A stretch of 11,162 nucleotides of DNA. Origin: Candidatus Eiseniibacteriota bacterium (GTDB lineage: Bacteria; Joyebacterota; Joyebacteria; Joyebacterales; Joyebacteraceae). The notes beneath the pieces are model-generated. The model was not told where the DNA came from. It saw nothing but the letters and a program-made list of their open reading frames with translations, and did not search any database. Both the position numbers and the translations under genes were made by a program. Below, one piece after another: positions 1-5,767 of this stretch; positions within the stretch are counted from its first letter, which is position 1, and each line of letters starts with the position of its first letter. The stretch lies in the NCBI GenBank assembly GCA_030639555.1, contig DAOWCM010000042.1, positions 1 through 11,162 of the forward strand. The letters are read 5' to 3'.

Positions 1-924
1 CATGGCGTCCCTCTGGCGTCTGTCGAAATCCCTTGCGGCGTTTATGCCCCTGAGCTTCAGAAGGTAGTTCAGAGCGATGACCTCTGAGATAACGATGATG
101 TTCTTGCCAAGAACCAGAGGAAGTGTGACCGCGGGTATCTCGACACCGAGGATCTCCGACGTGTCCTCCTCAAAACCCAACCGTTCGTAGTCAGAGAGGT
201 CGGACCACACCGCGAGTTTCACCTCCACCTCGATGCGCTTCCGCTGTCTGAACGCCTTCGTGCCGAACATCGCCTGCACGTCGATGATCCCGACACCTCG
301 GATCTCCATGTGGTTCCGCAGAAGCTCGCTGCTGTAACCTATCAGATAATCTCCCCGCGTGCGCATGACGCAGACAACGTCGTCCGCCACGAGCCTGTGC
401 CCGTTCGCCACGAGGTCGAGCCCGCACTCGCTCTTGCCTATGCCGCTCTTCCCGGTGAAGAGGAGCCCCACCCCGTGCACGTCCACGAGCGTGCCGTGAA
501 CGATCTTCTGGGGCGCGAGCAGGTCCTCCAGTTCAGAAGCGAGTTCCCTCACCAGTCGTTCGGAGGTGAGAGGCGTCGTGAAGACGGGGACGCCGCGCGA
601 ATTCCCCAGCTCTACCAGGAGCGGGGGCGGCGCGAGGCCGTCCACAACGATGACGCACGGCACGGGCGGACTGCACAGCCGCGCGAGCGAGGCCTCACGC
701 ACATCCTCCGTGAGTGAATCGATGTAGCTCACCTCGCGCGATCCGAGGACCTGCACGCGGTCGGCGCGGAATCCCTCGGCGAACCCCGCCAGGAGGAGGC
801 CCGGCAGACAGACGTTGCTGTCTCCAATGACCCCGCCCGACACTTCCGGCTTCGTGACCCTTGAGAGGGACAGACGCTTCCCCATTCGGGCAGCGAGCGA
901 TTGAGCCGTGAGTTCTTCAGTCAC
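1..924 (-). CDS. hprK: HPr kinase/phosphorylase HprK, C-terminal end cut by the window edge
   Basis: This is a bifunctional serine kinase/phosphorylase that acts on HPr or its paralogue NPr; in Gram-negatives it usually belongs to a regulatory, non-sugar PTS. The window holds 308 codons and no stop. Family members are about 310-330 residues, so only a short tail is missing. I read an N-terminal domain (about 1-135), the catalytic His143 in the HGTLVDVHGVG segment, a Walker A loop GKSGIGKSE at 158-166, Asp181-Asp182, and the HprK signature EIRGVGIIDV at 207-216. The GTG start at 922-924 is chosen because an AGGAGG lies 7 bases upstream. The only ATG nearby (924-926) runs straight into TGA. It follows hpf by 35 bases and is probably the last gene visible of the lptC-rpoN transcript. 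The HPr-like partner would be expected beyond the left edge. The family call is very safe; the exact HPr-type partner is unknown. Confidence 0.96.
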   Translation of the reverse strand, partial: MTEELTAQSLAARMGKRLSLSRVTKPEVSGGVIGDSNVCLPGLLLAGFAEGFRADRVQVLGSREVSYIDSLTEDVREASLARLCSPPVPCVIVVDGLAPPPLLVELGNSRGVPVFTTPLTSERLVRELASELEDLLAPQKIVHGTLVDVHGVGLLFTGKSGIGKSECGLDLVANGHRLVADDVVCVMRTRGDYLIGYSSELLRNHMEIRGVGIIDVQAMFGTKAFRQRKRIEVEVKLAVWSDLSDYERLGFEEDTSEILGVEIPAVTLPLVLGKNIIVISEVIALNYLLKLRGINAARDFDRRQRDAM

Positions 925-931
925 ATTCGTG

Positions 932-937
932 CCTCCT
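932..937 (-). promoter_or_regulatory. Ribosome binding site of hprK
   Basis: On the minus strand this reads AGGAGG, a perfect Shine-Dalgarno core, 7 bases before the GTG start at 922-924. It decides the non-ATG start of hprK. Confidence 0.8.
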
Positions 938-959
938 GCAGAAGCCGGTGCGCACTCCC

Positions 960-1481
960 CTACTTCGCCGGCTCAACCAGCCCGTAATCACCGTCGCCCC
1001 GACGATAGATAACGTTGACCTTATCCGTCTCCGAGTTCATGAAGACGAAGAAGGCCACCTGAAGCTCCTCCAGTTCGCTGAATGCCTCGGCGGGTGTCAT
1101 CGCCTCCGACGCGAGCCTCTCGGGCACAATGCCAAGCTCGTCCAGAGACACACCGCCCGACACCATGGCCACGTCGGCCGTCGCATCCACGCCCTTGTGG
1201 TGCCTGACGCGCTCCTTGTATTTCCGTATCTGTCGCTCCACCTTCTCGATCGAGCGATCGAAAGCGGATCTCATGTCGTCCGCCGCCTGCTCGCTGGAGA
1301 TCACAGCCCGAGACGCATGCACGGTGACATCCGCGATGCAGCGGTGCCCTTCGGTCTGCAAGACGACGTGCGCCTCATCCACGCGATCGAAGTAGTGCGC
1401 CAGGCGCGATACTTTGTCGTCGACGTACGTTCTCAACGCAGGCTCCAGTTCACAGTTCCTGCAGGTGACCGTGATCCTCAT
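960..1481 (-). CDS. hpf: Long-form ribosome hibernation promoting factor (HPF/RaiA family)
   Basis: This 173-residue protein binds the 30S decoding centre. Long HPFs also dimerise 70S ribosomes into inactive 100S particles through a C-terminal domain. The N-terminal S30AE domain covers about residues 1-98, starting MRITVTCRNCELEPAL and including the helix SIEKVERQIRKYKERVRHHK. After a short linker, residues about 113-173 match the C-terminal dimerisation domain, with MTPAEAFSELEEL, FFVFMNSETDKVNVIYRR and DGDYGLVEP. E. coli has the short form, so the long form argues against a gammaproteobacterium. The ATG at 1479-1481 overlaps the lipA stop in an ATGA and has an AAAGGAG five bases upstream. 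The longer frame reaching back to 1616 inside lipA is not needed. Known rpoN neighbourhoods usually have hpf right after rpoN; here two lipoyl-related genes separate them. Confidence 0.96.
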   Translation of the reverse strand: MRITVTCRNCELEPALRTYVDDKVSRLAHYFDRVDEAHVVLQTEGHRCIADVTVHASRAVISSEQAADDMRSAFDRSIEKVERQIRKYKERVRHHKGVDATADVAMVSGGVSLDELGIVPERLASEAMTPAEAFSELEELQVAFFVFMNSETDKVNVIYRRGDGDYGLVEPAK

Positions 1482-2389
1482 GCTCGCTCCTTTCCTCGCA
1501 CGCTGTTCAAGAGCACGTGGCTCCGCTTCCCCAGCGCCGCCACCGCCTCGTGAGCCCTGTACGAACTCCTGATGAACGGTCCTGCCGATGCCCACCTGAA
1601 TCCCATCGCCAGACACTCCACAGCCAGCTCGTCGAATTCCTCCGGTGCCACAAAGCGCGCCACGGGATGGTGCTCGGCGGACGGTCGAAGGTACTGACCT
1701 AGACAGATGATCTCGACGCCGGCCGCCAGCACGTCGGCAAGAGCCCGCCCGAGTTCCTCCCGTGTCTCCCCCATGCCCAGCATGAGCCCCGACTTGACGA
1801 GTGCCCCCGAGGACGAGCCCGCGGCTCGCGACAGGACCTCGAGTGAACGCCCGTATCCCGCGCCCTTCCTGACCGCGGGATACAAGCGCTCGATCGTCTC
1901 GACGTTGTGCCCGAATACATCGGGACCGGCCGCCAGTACCGTCTCTACCGCGTCCGGCGAGCCCGCGAAATCAGGCACCAGCACCTCGATGCCGGCGCGC
2001 GGGTCCGCCCTTCTGATCGCCTGGACGGTCGCCGCGAACTGCGCCGCTCCTCCGTCCGGAAGGTCATCCCGCGTCACCGACGTCACCACCACGAAATCGA
2101 GCCCGAGCGTCGTGGCCGCCGAGGCCACCTCATCGGGCTCAGCTGGGTCGACCGGGACGGGGCTCCCGTGAGAGACCGCGCAGAACCCGCAGTCACGCGT
2201 ACATCGATCTCCCAGGATCATGAAGGTCGCCGTGCCCCGTGAGAAGCAGTCGACGCGGTTCGGGCACCTCGCCTCGTCACACACGGTGTTCACGCGATGC
2301 GACTTGAGCGTCTCCCGAACCAGCCTCGTCTCCGCAGGATCGGCCATGGGCTTGGTCAGCCAGGCCGGAAGGCGCGCCCCGGTCTTCAC
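1478..2389 (-). CDS. lipA: Lipoyl synthase LipA
   Basis: This radical SAM enzyme inserts two sulfur atoms at C6 and C8 of an octanoyl chain already attached to a lipoyl domain, completing the lipoyl cofactor. The 303 residues carry the auxiliary-cluster cysteines C37, C42 and C48 (CDEARCPNRVDC), the radical SAM motif C63-x3-C67-x2-C70 (CTRDCGFC), and the C-terminal RSSY at 274-277, whose serine ligates the auxiliary cluster in known LipA. Length is normal. The start is a GTG at 2387-2389 that shares a GTGA with the stop of the upstream lipoyl-domain gene. The lipA stop in turn shares an ATGA with hpf. The three genes therefore look translationally coupled. No lipB or other octanoyl transferase is in the window. 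The family call is certain; the unusual part is its position inside the rpoN-hpf block. Confidence 0.97.
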   Translation of the reverse strand: MKTGARLPAWLTKPMADPAETRLVRETLKSHRVNTVCDEARCPNRVDCFSRGTATFMILGDRCTRDCGFCAVSHGSPVPVDPAEPDEVASAATTLGLDFVVVTSVTRDDLPDGGAAQFAATVQAIRRADPRAGIEVLVPDFAGSPDAVETVLAAGPDVFGHNVETIERLYPAVRKGAGYGRSLEVLSRAAGSSSGALVKSGLMLGMGETREELGRALADVLAAGVEIICLGQYLRPSAEHHPVARFVAPEEFDELAVECLAMGFRWASAGPFIRSSYRAHEAVAALGKRSHVLLNSVRGKERA

Positions 2390-2631
2390 TCGACGTCTAT
2401 CCTCCCCAGCCTGTACCCTGGCGCCACGATGGCGTCTTCCTGCGCCAGTATCTCGGCCAGAGTTCCCGTGTGACGGGATATCACCGCCAGCGCGGTTTTG
2501 TCCTCGACCGACTCCACGACGAGCAGCTCGTCGCCCTCGTGCACAGCAGCACCCGCGTCCACCTTCCAGTACGAGATGGCGAATTCGCTTGCGTCACTCT
2601 CGGTCGTCTCCAGAATGATGTCTTTGAGCAC
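2386..2631 (-). CDS. Stand-alone lipoyl (biotin/lipoyl-type) domain protein
   Basis: This 81-residue protein consists of almost nothing but a lipoyl domain. The two half-repeats of the fold are visible: WKVDAGAAVHEGDELLVVES, then the hairpin turn, then GTLAEILAQEDAIVAPGYRLGRI. The likely modified lysine is K45 in ESVEDKTALAV, at the place of the DKA turn in 2-oxoacid dehydrogenase E2 domains. The phrase also recalls the VESVK of GcvH, but at 81 residues it is far shorter than GcvH (about 125), and no E2 catalytic core follows. The start is GTG at 2629-2631, 21 bases after the rpoN stop, with only a weak GGGGG upstream. Its stop overlaps the lipA start, so its partner enzyme is encoded next to it. 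It may be a lipoyl carrier or assembly scaffold. Biotinylation is less likely because the usual biotin MKM motif is absent. The role is not known. Confidence 0.85.
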   Translation of the reverse strand: MLKDIILETTESDASEFAISYWKVDAGAAVHEGDELLVVESVEDKTALAVISRHTGTLAEILAQEDAIVAPGYRLGRIDVE

Positions 2632-2652
2632 GTCCGTCAGCCCCCGGGTCCG

Positions 2653-4149
2653 TCAGATCTCCTTGCGGAGACCCGCCCTCAGGATCTTCATCTGGTCGCG
2701 GTACTTGGCCACGGCACGCCGGGAGATCGTGAAGCCCATGTTCTTGAGCTCCTCCGCGACTTTCTGGTCCGAGAGCGGCTTCTTCTTGTCCTCCTTGCTG
2801 ATTATCTCCTGCATGGCGTCGCGCACCGCCTTGGAGGCAACCGCGCCGCCGTCCTTCGTCCGTATGCCGCTCGAGAAGAAGTACTTCAGCTCGTAGGTCC
2901 CGCGGGGCGTCTGCACGTATTTCCCGCGCGTGACGCGGCTGACCGTCGACTCGTGCATACTGACGTCATCGGCGATCTGCTGCAGTGTGAGAGGTTTGAG
3001 GGCAGAGACGCCCTTGTCGAAGAAACCCCGCTGCGCCCGGAGAATGCTCTCGGTCACGCGGACCATCGTCCGGCGGCGGTTCTCGATGCTCTGCACGATC
3101 CACCGCGCGGCCTTGAGCTTCTTGGAGATGAACTCCCTCTCCTCTGAAGCGGCGCCGGATGAGAGTATCCTGCGGTAGGTCGGGTTGATCCGCACTCGCG
3201 GGACGTCCTGGTCGTTGAGGTAAACGATGAAGTCACCGTCGATCTCATCGATCACGAGATCCGGCGTAATGTAGCCCGGATCGCTGGCCACGGGGTCAAT
3301 GCGAGGTCTGGGGTCGAGTTTCGCCACCTCACCGATCGCCTCGCGGAGTTCGTCCGTCGAGACGGACAGCTTCCGGCGGATCGCGTCGTACCTGCACGAC
3401 TTCAGTTCGTCGAAGGAGGTCGAGACCACCCGCGCCGCCAGCGTGTCCCCGAGCCCCTTGCGCTGCAGTTGGAGAAGCAGGCACTCTTCGATTGTGCGTG
3501 CCGCTATCCCCGCGGGGTCGAGCGCCTGTACGAACGCCAGCGCCTTTGCAACCCTCTCGACGTCGACCTTGAGCGCAGCCGCGATCTCCTCGAGCGTGTC
3601 GTTGACGTAGCCGTACGAGTCCAGTTCGTCGATGATGTACTCGGCAATACCGATGAGCGCGTCGTCTTCACACTCCATGTGAAGCTGGTGTTTCAGCTCG
3701 TCCTCAAACGTCGCCACGGCCACCGGAACGCGCTCAAACCGGTCGTCATCGTCGTCTCTCGCGAAGTTCTGTCCGTACGCGTGGGAGTAGACATCGTCAA
3801 GGTAGTCGTCCCAGTCGAGATCTTCGGCGGACTCGTCCTTCTCCTCGGAGCTCTCGGCCTTCTCCGCCTCAGGTTCCGCCGCTTCATCACCCTGCCCCTC
3901 GTCCGCGGTCCCCTCCTTCTCCTCGGCCCCCTCCTTCTCCTCGGCGCCTTCCTGTTCCGACTCGTCCTTCTCGAGCTCCGCCTCCTCATCCTCGAGACGA
4001 TCGAGCAGCGGGTTCTGCAGCAGCTCCTGCTTGAGGAACTGCTCCAGCTCGAGCGTCGATACCTGGAGGATCTTGAGCGCCATCTGCAGCCGTGGAGTCA
4101 TCACCAGCTGCTGCGACATCCTCATGTGAAGCCCGTGCTTAAGATCCAT
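2653..4149 (-). CDS. rpoN: RNA polymerase sigma-54 factor RpoN
   Basis: This is the alternative sigma factor that recognises -24/-12 promoters and needs an AAA+ activator. In its 498 residues, Region I is at 1-50 (glutamine- and leucine-rich, SQQLVMTPRLQMALKILQ). Region II at about 52-140 is extremely acidic and includes a direct repeat EGAEEKEGAEEKEG (67-80). The core-binding domain covers about 145-335. The -12 helix-turn-helix region is about 385-430 (LTLQQIADDVSMHESTVSRVTRGKYVQT). The RpoN box at 476-485 reads SRRAVAKYRD, against the usual ARRTVAKYRE, so it differs at three of ten positions. The ATG at 4147-4149 follows a purine-rich GAGGGGG. It is 97 bases after lptB, the normal neighbour of rpoN. 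The protein is intact and very likely a functional sigma-54. Confidence 0.97.
   Translation of the reverse strand: MDLKHGLHMRMSQQLVMTPRLQMALKILQVSTLELEQFLKQELLQNPLLDRLEDEEAELEKDESEQEGAEEKEGAEEKEGTADEGQGDEAAEPEAEKAESSEEKDESAEDLDWDDYLDDVYSHAYGQNFARDDDDDRFERVPVAVATFEDELKHQLHMECEDDALIGIAEYIIDELDSYGYVNDTLEEIAAALKVDVERVAKALAFVQALDPAGIAARTIEECLLLQLQRKGLGDTLAARVVSTSFDELKSCRYDAIRRKLSVSTDELREAIGEVAKLDPRPRIDPVASDPGYITPDLVIDEIDGDFIVYLNDQDVPRVRINPTYRRILSSGAASEEREFISKKLKAARWIVQSIENRRRTMVRVTESILRAQRGFFDKGVSALKPLTLQQIADDVSMHESTVSRVTRGKYVQTPRGTYELKYFFSSGIRTKDGGAVASKAVRDAMQEIISKEDKKKPLSDQKVAEELKNMGFTISRRAVAKYRDQMKILRAGLRKEI
3911..3946 (-). repeat. 18-bp tandem repeat inside rpoN Region II
   Basis: Two adjacent 18-base units (3911-3928 and 3929-3946) differ only in the last base. 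They encode two copies of a six-residue EGAEEK block in the acidic linker of sigma-54. A third, degenerate copy may follow towards 3960. Because the period is a multiple of three, copy-number change by slippage would keep the frame. Confidence 0.85.
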
Positions 4150-4195
4150 CAGAGTCCCCCTCTGCCCGTTGATCCTCGGGCCACTCCTGATTCGC

Positions 4196-4213
4196 CGCGG
4201 AAGGGGCTCCGCG
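4196..4213 (-). other. Small hairpin in the lptB-rpoN gap
   Basis: The 97-base gap between lptB and rpoN contains a perfect 6-bp stem (CGCGGA paired with TCCGCG) around a 6-base loop. No run of T follows, so it is not a typical intrinsic terminator. It could be an mRNA processing or stability element, or chance in GC-rich DNA. I see no promoter-like boxes in the gap. Confidence 0.3.
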
Positions 4214-4246
4214 TGGAACCCGGCTCCTGAAGTACTCGGAATTCAG

Positions 4247-5017
4247 CTAGAGACGGAAGCGCTCTCCAAGATACAGTTTCCGTGCCTCTTCGTTCGACGC
4301 CAACTCGGCGGCATTTCCAGACAATAAGATTTCACCCTCGTACATGACATAGGCTCTGTCGGTTACCGACAACGTCTCGCGGACGCTGTGGTCGGTGATC
4401 AGGATTCCTATCCCTCTGTCCCTGAGCTTCCTGATGATCGCCTGAATGTCCTGCACCACTATCGGGTCGATGCCGACGAACGGCTCGTCGAGAAGCAGAA
4501 AGGCCGGTCGTGTCACCAGTGCGCGTGTTATCTCCACGCGCCGTCGCTCTCCTCCGGAAAGCGTATCCGCCGAGCGGTCCCGAAACTCCTCGATACCGAG
4601 TTCGCCGAGGAGTTCGGTCAGTCTCTCTTCACGCTCCGACCGGGTCCCGCCGAGCGTCTCGAGGATGGCATTGATGTTCTGCGCGACGGTCAGTCCCCTG
4701 AAGATGGACGACTCCTGCGACAGATAACCCACGCCCATCCGGGCCCGCCGGTACATCGGCAGCCTGGTGATCTTCTTCCCGTCGAGGAGAACATCGCCCC
4801 CGTCGGGCGTCAGCAGCCCGACTATCATGTGGAACGTCGTCGTCTTCCCCGCACCGTTGGGACCCAGCAGCCCGACGACCTCACCTCGCTCAAGACTGAG
4901 CTCTACCCTGTCGACAACCGTACGGCGACCGTACCGCTTCACCAGCCCGACCGCGCTGAGCTTCTGAGGCGTGGACGCGCCATGACCGTTTCCCGCTCTT
5001 TCACTCCTCCTCGACAA
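4247..5017 (-). CDS. lptB: LPS export ABC transporter ATP-binding protein LptB
   Basis: This is the cytoplasmic ATPase that powers lipopolysaccharide extraction from the inner membrane with LptF and LptG (not in the window). The 256 residues show Walker A GPNGAGKTT (52-60), the Q-loop Q101, signature LSGGE (153-157), Walker B FLLLDEP (173-179) running into the LptB-type FVGIDPIVVQDIQ, the switch histidine H210, and the typical C-terminal end YLGERFRL. The start is read as TTG at 5015-5017, with CGGAGG six bases upstream inside the end of lptC. No other start occurs in frame until a GTG around residue 26, which would remove the first strand of the domain. This gives a 17-base overlap with lptC and about 15 residues more at the N-terminus than usual. 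lptA, normally between lptC and lptB, is absent. Confidence 0.96.
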   Translation of the reverse strand: MSRRSERAGNGHGASTPQKLSAVGLVKRYGRRTVVDRVELSLERGEVVGLLGPNGAGKTTTFHMIVGLLTPDGGDVLLDGKKITRLPMYRRARMGVGYLSQESSIFRGLTVAQNINAILETLGGTRSEREERLTELLGELGIEEFRDRSADTLSGGERRRVEITRALVTRPAFLLLDEPFVGIDPIVVQDIQAIIRKLRDRGIGILITDHSVRETLSVTDRAYVMYEGEILLSGNAAELASNEEARKLYLGERFRL

Positions 5018-5561
5018 GCTCCCCCTCCGGCGTCCGGACGAACGCCCTGAAGCCGCTCTTCACCTTGATGTTCTTGAGGTCGGGATCGGCCTCTACCCCG
5101 ACACCGGTCATCACGTCGTCGCCCTTCGTCACGCGGACGGGGCGGTCCGACTCAACCTTCCCCTTGCGCTCATTCCACGTGAGCTTATCGGTCGTCAGGA
5201 TGGTCCCGTCCGCCGCGTACACGACGACATCGCCCGTGACCTCCATGTCGTTAGTCCGGCGGGCCAGAACGCCCTCGTTCGCGGTCAGCGTCGAGCGGAC
5301 CTCACCGTCCTCATCGAAGAAGTCGACTCGCAGGTCGATCATCTCGATGCGGTCCGCTTCGTTGAAGACAAACGCGTGCGCCGCGGAGATGGACCAGACC
5401 TTCGATCCTTCGCGCGTCTGCGTCAGCGTGAAGCCGTCTATCTCCTGGTCGGCGAGCGTCCGGGACCTCCCGGACCCGCCACCCTCATCGCCACCGCACC
5501 CACTCAGCAGCAGCGTGAGTGCGACAATGGCGGCCGAAGTGAAGGCGGACGACAACTTCAT
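5001..5561 (-). CDS. lptC: LptC-family periplasmic LPS export protein, lipoprotein type
   Basis: LptC links the LptBFG complex in the inner membrane to the periplasmic LptA bridge. The 186 residues begin with a lipoprotein signal, MKLSSAFTSAAIVALTLLLSGC. The lipobox is LSGC at 19-22, so the mature protein would start at Cys22 and continue with a Gly/Ser/Asp-rich tether. The rest is the beta-jellyroll pattern of the LptC/YrbK family, with DGTILTTDKLTWNERKGKVE followed by DRPVRVTKGDDVMTGVGVEAD. The ATG at 5559-5561 is chosen because a signal peptide starts there and a GGAAG precedes it; the frame continues upstream to 5789 but that part has no protein character. E. coli LptC has a transmembrane anchor instead of a lipid. 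The family is recognised by pattern and context (lptB and rpoN follow), so it is slightly less certain than its neighbours. Confidence 0.88.
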   Translation of the reverse strand: MKLSSAFTSAAIVALTLLLSGCGGDEGGGSGRSRTLADQEIDGFTLTQTREGSKVWSISAAHAFVFNEADRIEMIDLRVDFFDEDGEVRSTLTANEGVLARRTNDMEVTGDVVVYAADGTILTTDKLTWNERKGKVESDRPVRVTKGDDVMTGVGVEADPDLKNIKVKSGFRAFVRTPEGELVEEE

Positions 5562-5576
5562 TGGGCTTCCGTTCCT

Positions 5577-5596
5577 GAGACGGGCGATCCCGTCTC
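5577..5596 (-). promoter_or_regulatory. Hairpin in the lptC leader, next to the ribosome binding site
   Basis: On the minus strand a perfect 8-bp stem, GAGACGGG paired with CCCGTCTC, encloses the 4-base loop ATCG. Directly after the stem come AGGA and GGAAG and then the lptC ATG, 15 bases below the hairpin. There is no U-run, so it is not an intrinsic terminator. It may protect the mRNA 5' end or tune access to the ribosome binding site. Confidence 0.5.
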
Positions 5597-5637
5597 TCCT
5601 GGCAGAACACCACTGACAACCTCTGACGCGCGCCTCT

Positions 5638-5666
5638 AATATACCCGAGAAGGACCCCGTCCTCAA
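5638..5666 (-). promoter_or_regulatory. Candidate sigma70-type promoter for lptC-lptB-rpoN
   Basis: On the minus strand TTGAGG (5661-5666) and TATATT (5638-5643) are separated by exactly 17 bases. They match the -35 and -10 consensus at 4/6 and 5/6 positions. The expected transcript start near 5631 would give a leader of about 70 bases before lptC. The AT-rich -10 stands out in this GC-rich DNA. Confidence 0.5.
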
Positions 5667-5714
5667 GGCGTCCCGCCAACTGCAGAGAAACCCGCTGAAA
5701 CCTCTTACGGCTGG

Positions 5715-5744
5715 AGAATAGCAGAATGCTGAATGGGGGGTCAA
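5715..5744 (-). promoter_or_regulatory. Second, upstream sigma70-type promoter candidate
   Basis: On the minus strand TTGACC (5739-5744) and TATTCT (5715-5720) are separated by 18 bases, about 77 bases upstream of the other candidate. The -35 box matches at 5/6 and the -10 at 4/6. It lies just after the kdsD stop. Confidence 0.35.
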
Positions 5745-5767
5745 CAGGGAGCCGCACACGAGAGGGA

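Noticed and set aside
1482..1616. Longer hpf beginning at 1616
   Set aside because: The extra 45 residues lie inside lipA, are low-complexity, and the ATG at 1481 has a good ribosome binding site and begins exactly at the family N-terminus.
5577..5596. Rho-independent terminator after kdsD
   Set aside because: The stem is good but no T-run follows on the minus strand, and it lies within the presumed lptC leader.
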